Position numbers and translations under genes: made by a program
NCBI RefSeq assembly: GCF_029760915.1
Contig: NZ_CP121685.1
Span: 2,257,001 to 2,321,000, forward strand
Length of the DNA: 64,000 nucleotides
Reading direction: 5' to 3'
Origin: Olleya sp. YS
Lineage (GTDB): Bacteria > Bacteroidota > Bacteroidia > Flavobacteriales > Flavobacteriaceae
Shown here: in pieces, positions 36,763 to 46,007 of the stretch
Layout: the number at the start of each line of letters is the position of its first letter
Numbering within the stretch: the stretch's first letter is position 1
The notes under the pieces: model-generated
Seen by the model: the letters and a program-made list of their open reading frames with translations, nothing else
The model's database searches: none
What the model was told of the DNA's origin: nothing

Positions 36763-36798
36763 TACGTAATTGTGTCAAAAATTACGTAGGGGTACGTA
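36763..36798. promoter_or_regulatory. Three TACGTA boxes, operator-like
   Basis: TACGTA occurs at 36763-36768, 36783-36788 and 36793-36798. The first two lie in an inverted repeat (ATACGTAATT and AATTACGTA), and the last two are separated by only GGGG. They lie in the stretch following the response regulator gene and preceding the FMN gene, so a LuxR-type dimer is a candidate binder (inference). Confidence 0.4.
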
Positions 36799-36916
36799 TT
36801 GACTTAGTTTTTGTAAATATCTGTATTTGTGTTATTTGCATATTTTTTTGCATATTCAACTTAAATATTAAATATGTTAAAGATGCTAAAATTAATTTTT
36901 AAAGTCAAAAATTTGA

Positions 36917-37561
36917 CTAAATGGTTAATAATAATTCTTTGTTATTATTAGCCCAAATAGATAGTGCATCTGTCGAGGATTCTAAGTCTAATTTATTTAA
37001 AATATTTGCACGATGCTTTTGAACGGTTCTTAAGGATATCAATAACATTTCTGAAATGTCTTTAGAGTTTTTACCTTGTGATATTAATCTAACAATAGTT
37101 CGTTCTGATGGTGATAATAGTTTGATTTTTTCTAATTCTGGAGAGATTTTAGTATCAAACAATTGGCTAAAAGTTTGACTAAAATAATTTTTACCTGTTA
37201 TAACGGTATTGATACATTTTTGAATTTCTTCAAAAGGTTCGTCTTTTAATAAATACCCAGAAATATTAAGATTATTTGCTTTATATATATAGCGACTTTC
37301 TTTATGAGAAGTTAATACTATAAATTTAGTTTTTAAGTTCTCATTTTCACATTTTTTAATGACTTCAAAACCAGTTAGTAAAGGCATCTCAATATCTAAA
37401 ATAGCGATGTCTGGATTTCTAGCTATTATTAATTCTAATGCTAATGCTCCATTTTCAGCAGTATCTATAACTTTATAATTATTAGATATAAGTTCTTCTG
37501 TTAATCCTTTTAGTAGCATTGGATGGTCATCTGCTACAATTATTTCTATGTTTTTAGACAT
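36917..37561 (-). CDS. LuxR/NarL-family response regulator
   Basis: A 214-residue two-component response regulator. The receiver domain (about 5-125) has the acidic pair DD at 11-12, the phosphoacceptor Asp56 in ILDIEMP, and TSH for the switch residue. The C-terminal LuxR-type helix-turn-helix (about 145-205) reads LSPSERTIVRLISQGKNSKD then ISLRTVQKHRANILNKL. Its start overlaps the end of the sensor kinase gene by eight bases, so the pair is translated from one message and Asp56 is very likely phosphorylated by that kinase. Confidence 0.95.
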   Translation of the reverse strand: MSKNIEIIVADDHPMLLKGLTEELISNNYKVIDTAENGALALELIIARNPDIAILDIEMPLLTGFEVIKKCENENLKTKFIVLTSHKESRYIYKANNLNISGYLLKDEPFEEIQKCINTVITGKNYFSQTFSQLFDTKISPELEKIKLLSPSERTIVRLISQGKNSKDISEMLLISLRTVQKHRANILNKLDLESSTDALSIWANNNKELLLTI

Positions 37562-40544
37562 ATTTAATAGGTATTATTACATGTATTAAAGTTCCGGAGT
37601 TGGACTTGCTATCAATGGTTATTTCTCCTTTTAAAATTCGAATGCGCTCATATATAGTTTTTAGACCTAAGCTGTTCTTTTTTTGAGCATTAGCAATATC
37701 AAATCCTTTTCCGTTATCTGTTATTTTTATTGAAATTTTGTCTTTTTGTTTATTTATTACCACTGATAATGCTTTTGCATTAGCATGTTTTAAAATATTA
37801 TTGACGCATTCTTGTACAAATCGATAACAGTTTAGCGTTTGATTCTCGTTAAAGTAGTCATCAATATTATCAATATCACTAGTTACAAATAGCTCGGTTT
37901 GTTCGTCAATGTCTAAAATTAACTGTTCAATACTTTCTGTTAATCCTAATTGCTTTAATAATGGCGGATACAAGCCTCTTGAGATAGCTCTAACTTCTTC
38001 TAAGGTATTGTGTGTTAGTACTGTTATTTCCTCTTGCTTTGTATTTTGTGCTTTCTTTTTTATTAGAGTTAATTGCTGGCTTATACTGTCATGAAGTTCT
38101 TTAGCAATACGTTTGCGTTCATTTTCTTGAGATATAATTAAGCCTTGAGAAAATTGCTCTTGCAATTGCTTTCTGTCTTTAGCTTGTTTTAACAACCAAA
38201 GTAAAAAGCCTATTATGGATGTAGATACAATTAAGAAGAACCACCATTTTTTATAGAAAAACTCTGTACTATGAATATCCAACAGTAGTGAGCTTGCAAT
38301 TTTATTTCCTGAAAAATCTAAAGCTTCTATCTCTAATAAATAATCACCTGCTGCTAAATTTGCAAATTGTAATGTATTTTGTTGTTTTAAATCTACCCAA
38401 TCTTCATCGTTTAGTCTATACCTATAATTATATCCTTTGTCTACTGCATTTATATTTTTAAGTGCAAAATCTAATTCTAACCTCCTATTTTCTGATGGTA
38501 AAGTAATACTGTTGTTTTGGTCAAAAACAGATCTATTATAATGACTTTTTAAAACTTTGTCTGTTTTATCATATAAATTAACTTTTAAAAGGGCTAATGC
38601 AGCAGCATCGTTTATAGCTTTTAAATCTGAGGGGTTAAAATAATTGAGACCTTTAAGTGTCCCAACAAATAAACCATTTTTAGTTTTTAAAGCACTATAT
38701 CTGTTGGCCTCATGATGAGTAAATCCGTCTTTTTCAGAAAAACGCGTTTTACTTTTTGTTTTTATATTATAAGCTATAATTCCGTTAAAAGAATTGATCC
38801 ACCATGTATCATTATCAAATAAAACAGTAGCTATTCCAGCTTTTAAATCGTCTTTATATAGAGTCGTTACAGTTTTACTTTCTGGATTAAAAGCGTAGAT
38901 AATTCCAGATCTGGATCCTAATAAATAACCATAATCTTTATGGTAGTCTACCATCAATAAATAGTTGTCTTCAAAATCTTTTTTAAGATTATAAAATGTA
39001 TTTTTTTTGCTTTTCAAGTCATAAGTCAATAAGCCTTTGTTAGTTGCTGCAACAACCAAATTTTGATGCTTCAATATGTGAATATCTAAAATATCAAGAG
39101 AGTCAGTTTTTAGTAGAGATTTGTGTATTTTATTCTTGATATTAAATTGCATTAAATGATAACCATTAGTACCATAAATTATAAGACTATCATTAGGTTT
39201 TTCTAAACAAGTAATTGGGTAGTGATTATAGCTATTTAAAATTTTGGTTTTGGTATCTAGTCTTAATATTCCTGTACGACCATTAGTCCAAATAATTGAA
39301 TCTTCTATAATAAAATTTCTAGAAGCAGCACTAATTGTTTCATTATCTAATGTAATGTTGTAAGGTGTTACGCTAGCCTTTACTGTATTAATCTTAAACC
39401 AACCATTTTGTTCTGTAGCAACCAAGTAATTAGAAGTATCAAGTGGTTTTATATCTCTAAATTCATAATTAGGCAAGAAATTTTTAACAACTTTATTAGG
39501 TAATTTAAAATAGTGTAACTGTCCATTAGTAGCAAGCCAAACTTCAGAATTTAAATTTTTTGATGCTATTTTAAGACCATCTGTAGCGTTTAGATTTAAT
39601 TGATAGGTTTTGGAAATTTTTTGGTTTTTAAAACCGTTAATAGTTACTTGTCCATCATATGAAGCAATAAGAAGTGTGTTATCAAATTGGTCATTAAACG
39701 TATTTAAATGCACGTTAGGTAGTCTATTGTCTTCAACTAAAGTAAAGTCCTTGTTAACTTCATCTATTAAAAATAGGTTAGGATTGTTAAATAAAAATGC
39801 GTAGTATTTATTATTGGCTTTAAACACTTCATCTACAACAACTTTATTTTTATTATCTGCACCATTAACTTGGTCGATAATTTTAATTAACTCACCATTC
39901 CAATTAAAAGTTTTAACTGGAAAATTATCATCCGTAATAAAAACAAAGTCATCAAATGGAATAATCCTACTAGAACCTTCCATTATATATTTATTTTCAG
40001 TACTTGTAAAATTAAATACTTCTTTAGAGGTTAAATCAGACGCTATAGCTCTTAACGATATTGTTCTATCTTTTTGTATTAAGAGATAGTCTGTATTATT
40101 GTAAGAATAAATTTTTGATAATCCTGTCAGGTCTTGGTCGTATCCATCAAAAGTTACAGGCTTAAAAGTCGATTGGTAAGGGTCAAAAAGTAGCAACTTA
40201 TAACCATCAGATAATTCGGTCTCCACATAGAACAAGCCATCATTTCTTTTATAAATTTGTTGAACTTTCTCAATTGGGTTATCAAAAACTGGTAACGGAA
40301 TTGAATGAAAAGAGTGACCATTAAAGCGTTGTAATGCTAGTTTGCGGTCACTTAATATTATAGATCTATTATCTAAATTACTACCACCAAGCCATAAGAA
40401 ACCGTCATTATCATAACATAATGCATATATATTGTCAATATCAATACCGTCTTGTTTGGTAAATGTTTTTTGATATAATTCAGTGGATTGTGATAATACA
40501 CTAACAGTCAAGAAGAATAGTAAGTACAGAATACTTTTATTCAT
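37554..40544 (-). CDS. Two-component sensor kinase with beta-propeller and Y_Y_Y domain
   Basis: A 996-residue membrane histidine kinase. After the signal peptide, a periplasmic region of propeller-type repeats spans about residues 20-640, followed by a Y_Y_Y beta-sandwich (about 665-745, NYRYRLNDEDWVDLK). One membrane segment lies at about 757-776 (WWFFLIVSTSIIGFLLWLL). The HisKA_3 dimerisation helix has the phosphoacceptor His818 in RKRIAKELHDS, and the HATPase_c domain shows ECVNNILKHA and NGKGFD. HisKA_3 kinases pair with LuxR regulators, which is exactly the overlapping downstream gene. In Bacteroidota such sensors often detect carbohydrates or envelope signals; the ligand here is unknown. 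Confidence 0.93.
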   Translation of the reverse strand: MNKSILYLLFFLTVSVLSQSTELYQKTFTKQDGIDIDNIYALCYDNDGFLWLGGSNLDNRSIILSDRKLALQRFNGHSFHSIPLPVFDNPIEKVQQIYKRNDGLFYVETELSDGYKLLLFDPYQSTFKPVTFDGYDQDLTGLSKIYSYNNTDYLLIQKDRTISLRAIASDLTSKEVFNFTSTENKYIMEGSSRIIPFDDFVFITDDNFPVKTFNWNGELIKIIDQVNGADNKNKVVVDEVFKANNKYYAFLFNNPNLFLIDEVNKDFTLVEDNRLPNVHLNTFNDQFDNTLLIASYDGQVTINGFKNQKISKTYQLNLNATDGLKIASKNLNSEVWLATNGQLHYFKLPNKVVKNFLPNYEFRDIKPLDTSNYLVATEQNGWFKINTVKASVTPYNITLDNETISAASRNFIIEDSIIWTNGRTGILRLDTKTKILNSYNHYPITCLEKPNDSLIIYGTNGYHLMQFNIKNKIHKSLLKTDSLDILDIHILKHQNLVVAATNKGLLTYDLKSKKNTFYNLKKDFEDNYLLMVDYHKDYGYLLGSRSGIIYAFNPESKTVTTLYKDDLKAGIATVLFDNDTWWINSFNGIIAYNIKTKSKTRFSEKDGFTHHEANRYSALKTKNGLFVGTLKGLNYFNPSDLKAINDAAALALLKVNLYDKTDKVLKSHYNRSVFDQNNSITLPSENRRLELDFALKNINAVDKGYNYRYRLNDEDWVDLKQQNTLQFANLAAGDYLLEIEALDFSGNKIASSLLLDIHSTEFFYKKWWFFLIVSTSIIGFLLWLLKQAKDRKQLQEQFSQGLIISQENERKRIAKELHDSISQQLTLIKKKAQNTKQEEITVLTHNTLEEVRAISRGLYPPLLKQLGLTESIEQLILDIDEQTELFVTSDIDNIDDYFNENQTLNCYRFVQECVNNILKHANAKALSVVINKQKDKISIKITDNGKGFDIANAQKKNSLGLKTIYERIRILKGEITIDSKSNSGTLIHVIIPIKYV

Positions 40545-40699
40545 TAAAAATAATAGTTAGATAAAATTAATAGCCTTGTAAAGATATTTAAAAAATTGAA
40601 ACAGATTATTACATCTACAATTGTTTATAATTATTAATAAAACTAAAGACTTAAAAGATTAACAATGGTTATTTTTATACCTTAAAAAGGAACGACAAT

Positions 40700-43033
40700 T
40701 TGGAGACATATTTAAGTCAATTAAACGACGCACAACTAGAACCTACATTACAAAAAGATGGACCAATGATTATTATTGCTGGTGCAGGTTCTGGTAAAAC
40801 AAGAGTACTAACCTACCGTATAGCTTATTTGATGAGTCAAGGTGTTGATGCCTTTAGTATTTTAGCGCTAACCTTTACTAACAAAGCAGCTCGCGAAATG
40901 AAAGAGCGTATTGCACAAATTGTTGGTGCTAGTGAAGCTAAAAACTTATGGATGGGAACGTTCCACTCTGTGTTTGCCAAAATATTACGTTTTGAAGGTC
41001 ATCACTTAGGATTTCCAAGTAACTTTACTATTTACGATACGCAAGACTCGCAAAAATTATTGGGTTCAATAATAAAAGAAATGGGTCTTGACAAGGATTT
41101 GTATAAAACTAAGCAAGTCTACAGTAGGATATCATCATATAAAAATAGCCTTATAACAGTCAAAGCTTATTTTAACAATCCAGAGTTAATGGAAGCAGAT
41201 GCTATGGCTAGACGACCAAGAATGGGTGAGATCTACCAAGCTTATGTAGATAGATGTTTTAAAGCTGGAGCAATGGATTTTGACGATTTATTACTGCGTA
41301 CCAACGAATTGTTAACACGCTTTCCTTCAGTTTTAGCACAATATCAAGATAAGTTTAGATATATTTTAGTAGACGAGTACCAAGATACTAACCACAGTCA
41401 ATACTTAATTGTTCGTGCATTGGCAGATCGTTTTCAAAACATTTGTGTAGTTGGTGACGATGCTCAAAGTATCTATGCGTTTAGAGGTGCTAACATCAAT
41501 AATATTTTAAATTTCCAGAAAGATTATGATGATGTTAAATTGTATCGATTAGAACAAAATTACCGATCTACAAAAAACATTGTAGGTGCTGCTAACTCTG
41601 TGATAGAACACAATAAAACCAAACTAGAAAAAGTGGTTTGGACCGCAAATGAAGAAGGTCCAAAGGTAAAGGTACATCGCAGTTTAACAGATGGTGATGA
41701 AGGACGTTACGTAGCTAGTACCATATGGGAAACCAAAATGAACGAGCATTTACCAAATAGCGATTTTGCTATTTTATATCGTACCAATGCACAGTCGCGA
41801 GCAATGGAAGACGCACTTAGAAAGCGCGATATTCCTTACAGAATTTATGGAGGTTTGTCATTTTACCAACGTAAAGAAATTAAAGACGTTACTGCATACT
41901 TACGACTGGTCCTAAATACTGCAGATGAAGAAGCTTTAAAACGTATCATCAACTATCCAGCAAGAGGTATTGGTCAAACCACCATTGACCGATTAGTGGT
42001 TGCTGCTAATAATTTAAATAAAACCATTTTTCAGGTGTTGAAAGACATAGATACGCTTGATATTAATATTAACAACGGAACCAAAAATAAACTTCGTGAC
42101 TTTGTGACGCTAATTGAAAGTTATCAGGTCATGAATCAAACTGCTAATGCATTTGATTTAGCAGAGCATATTGCAAAAACCAGTGGATTAATTAAAGAAG
42201 TCAATAAAGACGGAACTCCAGAAGGCGTCACCAGATTAGAAAATGTAGAAGAGCTTTTAAATGGTATCAAGGATTTTGTGGAAGGTCAATTAGAAATAGC
42301 CGATTCTAAAGGCGATTTAGCTGAATTTTTAGAAGATATTGCTTTAGCAACAGATTTAGATGGTGATAAAGGTGATCCTAATCATGTCGCATTAATGACC
42401 ATTCACTTAGCTAAAGGGTTAGAGTTTAATCATGTGTTTGTAGTAGGTTTAGAAGAAGATTTATTTCCAAGTGCTATGAGCATGAATACACGTGCAGAAC
42501 TTGAGGAAGAACGACGTTTATTTTATGTTGCATTAACCAGAGCCGAAAAACAAGCCTATCTCACATATGCATTATCTAGATACCGTTGGGGAAAATTAGT
42601 AGATTCTGAACCAAGCAGATTTATTGAAGAAATAGACGACCAGTTTATAGAAAATATTACTCCAAAAGAAGAACGACGTATCAATCCTATGCTATCTGCA
42701 GATATTTTTGGAGATGTACCACCAAATAAAATCCGGTTTAAAAAACCTGTGCAGCCAAAATTTAAAAAGAAAGACAAAGCTAAGCCTGCAAATTTTGAAA
42801 TTAGCGCACCAAAAAAATTAAAAAAAGCATCAGAAATACAAGCACCAATGGATGCGAGTTTATTTGGAGCAGATTTGGTGGTTGGCAATCGCGTAAAGCA
42901 TTTAAAGTTTGGTAGAGGAGAAGTGCTTAATATAGAGGGAAAAGGCACAGATGTTAAAGCTGAAATTAATTTTGAGTTTGGTGGTAAAAAGAAATTATTA
43001 CTACGTTTTGCTAAGCTAGAAATTATAGGGTAG
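40700..43033 (+). CDS. uvrD: ATP-dependent DNA helicase UvrD/PcrA
   Basis: A 777-residue superfamily 1A helicase for nucleotide-excision and mismatch repair. Motifs in order: Q motif LNDAQLEP, Walker A AGAGSGKT, TFTNKAAREMKER, VDEYQDTNHSQY, GDDAQSIYAFRGA, QNYRST, MTIHLAKGLEFNHVFVVG and VALTRAEKQAY. The C-terminal Tudor-like domain (GNRVKHLKFGRGEVLNIEG) is of the PcrA type and contacts RNA polymerase in relatives. The start is TTG at 40700: an in-frame stop lies at 40652, no ATG intervenes, and the next ATG would remove the Q motif. Confidence 0.95.
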   Translation: METYLSQLNDAQLEPTLQKDGPMIIIAGAGSGKTRVLTYRIAYLMSQGVDAFSILALTFTNKAAREMKERIAQIVGASEAKNLWMGTFHSVFAKILRFEGHHLGFPSNFTIYDTQDSQKLLGSIIKEMGLDKDLYKTKQVYSRISSYKNSLITVKAYFNNPELMEADAMARRPRMGEIYQAYVDRCFKAGAMDFDDLLLRTNELLTRFPSVLAQYQDKFRYILVDEYQDTNHSQYLIVRALADRFQNICVVGDDAQSIYAFRGANINNILNFQKDYDDVKLYRLEQNYRSTKNIVGAANSVIEHNKTKLEKVVWTANEEGPKVKVHRSLTDGDEGRYVASTIWETKMNEHLPNSDFAILYRTNAQSRAMEDALRKRDIPYRIYGGLSFYQRKEIKDVTAYLRLVLNTADEEALKRIINYPARGIGQTTIDRLVVAANNLNKTIFQVLKDIDTLDININNGTKNKLRDFVTLIESYQVMNQTANAFDLAEHIAKTSGLIKEVNKDGTPEGVTRLENVEELLNGIKDFVEGQLEIADSKGDLAEFLEDIALATDLDGDKGDPNHVALMTIHLAKGLEFNHVFVVGLEEDLFPSAMSMNTRAELEEERRLFYVALTRAEKQAYLTYALSRYRWGKLVDSEPSRFIEEIDDQFIENITPKEERRINPMLSADIFGDVPPNKIRFKKPVQPKFKKKDKAKPANFEISAPKKLKKASEIQAPMDASLFGADLVVGNRVKHLKFGRGEVLNIEGKGTDVKAEINFEFGGKKKLLLRFAKLEIIG

Positions 43034-43056
43034 CTTAGTATTTTTCAGATTGCAAA

Positions 43057-43923
43057 TTAATGATGCAACTCTACAAAAGCCTTTAGTTTTGTCCAAGTAT
43101 CTAATAGATTGGCTCCAACCCAACCATGACCTTCGTTTGGATAAAACGTAAACTGATGGGTCACTCCAAGAGTGGTTAATTTGGCATCCATATCTATACC
43201 TTGAGAATTTGGTATTAATGGATCCATACCACCATAAAATAGAATAGTAGGAGCAGAAGTTGCTGTAACTTGATGATACGGACTATACGTTTCTAAAAAT
43301 TGTGTACTAGGTGTAACGCCAAAAAATAGCATAAGTTGGTTAATAGGTAGTTGAGGATTATTGGTGTAAGCAGGATCGCCTAAGTTTGTAGGTCCTACAA
43401 TGCTTGCTACCATGTTTACGTCATCAAAAGTGTCATAAGCATAAGTCCAAAGCATAGATAAATGTGCACCAGCACTTGTACCTATAAAACCATAGTTATT
43501 AGATAAAACATAAGCTTCTTGATTGGTTTTTAAATGCTCTATCACAGCTGTTATATCGTTTAATTGCATAGGAAAAGGAGATACGCCTTGAGAAGCTAAT
43601 CTGTAATTTATATTAACTACTGCATAATCTGGTAAATCTTGTCTTGCAATATTTTTAATATCATTCATATCTAATTTATCACCAGAAGTCCATCCACCAC
43701 CATGAACAAGAATAAGGACTTTAGTGTCTAGTGTTCTATTTTCAGGTAAGTAAATATCATAAACTTGACTGGAATCATTACCATAGGATACATTTAATAA
43801 TTCTTCATATGCTAATGGCTCATTATTAATATTAGAGTCGTTAGTAGTATCGTTATCACTACAATTAGTAGTAAAAAATGTTATAAACAATAGTGATAAT
43901 AACTGAAGAGATATCTTTTTCAT
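43057..43923 (-). CDS. Alpha/beta hydrolase (esterase-type lipoprotein)
   Basis: A 288-residue exported hydrolase (lipoprotein-like signal FFTTNCSDN). The fold follows the BD-FAE/esterase-lipase group: oxyanion motif HGGGWTSGD, nucleophile elbow GTSAGAH, acid in GGMDPLIPNS and the catalytic His in NEGHGWVG. It probably cleaves acyl or feruloyl-type esters outside the cytoplasm. It is convergent with uvrD with no visible terminator in the 23-base gap. Confidence 0.88.
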   Translation of the reverse strand: MKKISLQLLSLLFITFFTTNCSDNDTTNDSNINNEPLAYEELLNVSYGNDSSQVYDIYLPENRTLDTKVLILVHGGGWTSGDKLDMNDIKNIARQDLPDYAVVNINYRLASQGVSPFPMQLNDITAVIEHLKTNQEAYVLSNNYGFIGTSAGAHLSMLWTYAYDTFDDVNMVASIVGPTNLGDPAYTNNPQLPINQLMLFFGVTPSTQFLETYSPYHQVTATSAPTILFYGGMDPLIPNSQGIDMDAKLTTLGVTHQFTFYPNEGHGWVGANLLDTWTKLKAFVELHH

Positions 43924-43971
43924 ATAAAAATTAATATTTAATTTGTAAACGATATTGGTAATATACTTATT

Positions 43972-44592
43972 ATGGCAGACTTTATAAAAATTTACGAAGA
44001 AAATCCCAACCCAAAAGCTATTAAAAAGGTTGTTGAGGTTCTTAAAAAAGGAGGACTTATAATTTACCCAACAGATACGGTCTATGGTTTAGGTTGTGAT
44101 ATTACCAATACTAAAGCTTTAGAGCGAATCGCACGTATTAAAGGGGTAAAATTAGATAAAGCTAATTTTTCTTTTATCTGTCATGATTTAAGCAATTTGT
44201 CTGATTATGTGAAGCAAATTGATAGCACGACTTTTAAAATTTTAAAACGTGCATTGCCTGGACCTTATACTTTTATTTTACCTGGTTCAAAAACATTACC
44301 AGCAGCTTTTAAAAAGAAAAAAGAAGTAGGTATACGTGTACCTAATAACAATATCGCATTAGAAATAGTTAAAGCATTGGGTAACCCAATTGTCTCTACG
44401 TCTATACATGATGAAGATGAAATTTTAGAATATACCACAGATCCAGAATTAATTCTTGAAAAATGGGATAAACTAGTAGATTTAGTTATAGATGGAGGCT
44501 ATGGAGACAATCAGGCATCTACAATAATTGATTTATCTGGTGATGAACCACTAATTGTAAGAGAAGGAAAAGGAAGCTTAGAAATTTTTTAA
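43972..44592 (+). CDS. YciO/Sua5/YrdC-family protein
   Basis: A 206-residue YrdC-fold protein. The opening PTDTVYGLGCDI is shared with threonylcarbamoyl-AMP synthases. However, the position where TsaC and Sua5 carry KGRPxxxPL reads KGVKLDKANFSFICHDLS, and the length plus the closing VIDLSGDEPLIVREGKG match E. coli YciO closely. So it may be the YciO-type paralogue, whose role is less sure, rather than the main t6A enzyme. Automatic annotation usually says L-threonylcarbamoyladenylate synthase. It is divergent from the esterase. Confidence 0.85.
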   Translation: MADFIKIYEENPNPKAIKKVVEVLKKGGLIIYPTDTVYGLGCDITNTKALERIARIKGVKLDKANFSFICHDLSNLSDYVKQIDSTTFKILKRALPGPYTFILPGSKTLPAAFKKKKEVGIRVPNNNIALEIVKALGNPIVSTSIHDEDEILEYTTDPELILEKWDKLVDLVIDGGYGDNQASTIIDLSGDEPLIVREGKGSLEIF

Positions 44593-44655
44593 TTTAAGGA
44601 TAGATATTGCGAGGATGTATGACTAAGTAGTCTTTAAAAATACAGTCAAAAAAAA

Positions 44656-45006
44656 ATGAAACCAATCAACAACCATATAAATTACATAGAGTTTATAACA
44701 CATGATTTAGAAGCGACTAAAACCTTCTATAACCAAGCATTTGGCTGGGAATTTACAGACTATGGAGATAATTATGTAGCTTTTGAGTCCAGTGGAGTTG
44801 CAGGTGGTTTTGAAAAAGTTGACAAACCAATTGTTAATGGTGTTTTGGTGGTTTTGTATCATGACAATCTTGATGATGCAAAATCTAAAATTTTAGATTT
44901 GGGTGGTCGATTATCTGTAGACACATTTTCTTTTCCTGGTGGACGTCGGTTTCAGTTTTTGGATCCTTCTGGTAATGAATTAGCTGTTTGGTGCCATGAC
45001 CAATAA
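44656..45006 (+). CDS. VOC family (glyoxalase-like) protein
   Basis: A 116-residue single vicinal-oxygen-chelate protein: two beta-alpha-beta-beta-beta halves beginning NYIEFITHDLEATKTFYNQAFGWEF and ending RRFQFLDPSGNELAVW. Members bind a divalent metal and act on small electrophiles or confer resistance by binding. No substrate can be assigned. It has a terminator shared with the convergent OmpA gene. Confidence 0.88.
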   Translation: MKPINNHINYIEFITHDLEATKTFYNQAFGWEFTDYGDNYVAFESSGVAGGFEKVDKPIVNGVLVVLYHDNLDDAKSKILDLGGRLSVDTFSFPGGRRFQFLDPSGNELAVWCHDQ

Positions 45007-45038
45007 AAAAAGCCCAATCTTTAGATTGAGCTTTTTAT
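45005..45038 (+). terminator. Bidirectional terminator between VOC and OmpA genes
   Basis: Arms AAAAAGCCCAATCT and AGATTGAGCTTTTT pair except for one position, with A and T runs on both sides. Confidence 0.82.
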
Positions 45039-45056
45039 TATATATTTTAAAGTATA

Positions 45057-45914
45057 CTAGTTTTCTTGAGATAAATTTTGCATTTCCGTTTCAATCATTT
45101 CGTAAAACTGATCAATTTTTGGAAGGATATATATTTTAGTTCTTCTATTTATAGCTCTGTTTTCTGGAGTATCGTTAGAGACTAGTGGTAAATGATCTCC
45201 ACGTCCTGCAGCTATTAATTGTTCTGGTTTAACACCTAAGTTTTGTAAAGCTCTAACAATAGCTGTACTACGCTTCACACTTAAATCCCAGTTATCAATT
45301 AAAACACCTTTGCTATACGGTACATTATCTGTATGTCCTTCTACCATTGCTTCAAAGTTTGGCTTACCATTAATAACAGTAGCTACCTTACCTAAGATTT
45401 CGTTAGCTCTAGATGTAATATTGTAACTTCCGCTTTGGAATAGTAATTTGTCAGATAACGAGATAAAAACAACGCTTTTTTCTACATTAATTTCAATATC
45501 CTCATCATTTAATCCAACTTCTTTCTTTAAGCTAGTCACTAAAGCTAGCGTCACACTATCTTTTTTAGTTAACGCATCTTGTAATCTTGAAATTTTTAAT
45601 TCTTTTTCTTTAATACTCTCCAAAGACTTTTCAAGATTTTTAGCACCTTGAGTTGTTAAAACCGTCATGTCTTTAGTACTTTCAATTAAAGCTTGGTTAT
45701 TAGCTTTCATATCAGCTATACGCTCTTGTAACTCTTTGATACGTGCTGTAGCAGCAGCTTCGTCTGCTAAACAAGCATTTAATTTTACAGTTGCTGTATT
45801 AAGTAAATCCTGTGTTTCTTGTTGTTTTGCTTCTAGCGCAGCAAACTCCTTTTTAGATACACAAGAGCTTAATAATAACAGTACACTTGCACTTAATAAT
45901 AGGATTTTTTTCAT
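45057..45914 (-). CDS. OmpA-family lipoprotein
   Basis: A 285-residue outer-membrane-linked protein: lipoprotein signal (LLLLSSCVSKK), a coiled-coil stretch (about 25-120), and a C-terminal OmpA peptidoglycan-binding domain (about 150-265) with the motif VEGHTDNVPY and NWDLSVKRSTAIVRAL. It anchors the outer membrane to the cell wall, in the MotB/Pal style. A -7 box is at 45949-45956. Confidence 0.92.
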   Translation of the reverse strand: MKKILLLSASVLLLLSSCVSKKEFAALEAKQQETQDLLNTATVKLNACLADEAAATARIKELQERIADMKANNQALIESTKDMTVLTTQGAKNLEKSLESIKEKELKISRLQDALTKKDSVTLALVTSLKKEVGLNDEDIEINVEKSVVFISLSDKLLFQSGSYNITSRANEILGKVATVINGKPNFEAMVEGHTDNVPYSKGVLIDNWDLSVKRSTAIVRALQNLGVKPEQLIAAGRGDHLPLVSNDTPENRAINRRTKIYILPKIDQFYEMIETEMQNLSQEN

Positions 45915-45948
45915 AATTAGTATATGGATAAATTTAATTTATACATAT

Positions 45949-45956
45949 CAAAAATA
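45949..45956 (-). promoter_or_regulatory. -7 box TATTTTTG for the OmpA gene
   Basis: A match to TAnnTTTG on the minus strand, 34 bases before the start codon. Confidence 0.5.
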
Positions 45957-46007
45957 TAAATAATTAAAATGTTAAAATGCGCTTTAACAAAACTTTTGCT
46001 AAAAGAT

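Larger units (their letters stand above)
36606..36916. other. 311-base intergenic region with TACGTA boxes
   Basis: Holds a -7 box near the FMN gene (36626-36633), a hairpin with arms AAAAACCATT (36667-36676) and AATGGTTTTT (36691-36700) that may terminate the response-regulator transcript, and three TACGTA boxes at 36763, 36783 and 36793. No open reading frame of note was seen. Confidence 0.55.

Noticed and set aside
42556-42948. Minus-strand frame of 130 codons in uvrD
   Set aside because: It is a shadow of the uvrD C-terminus with no recognisable protein features.
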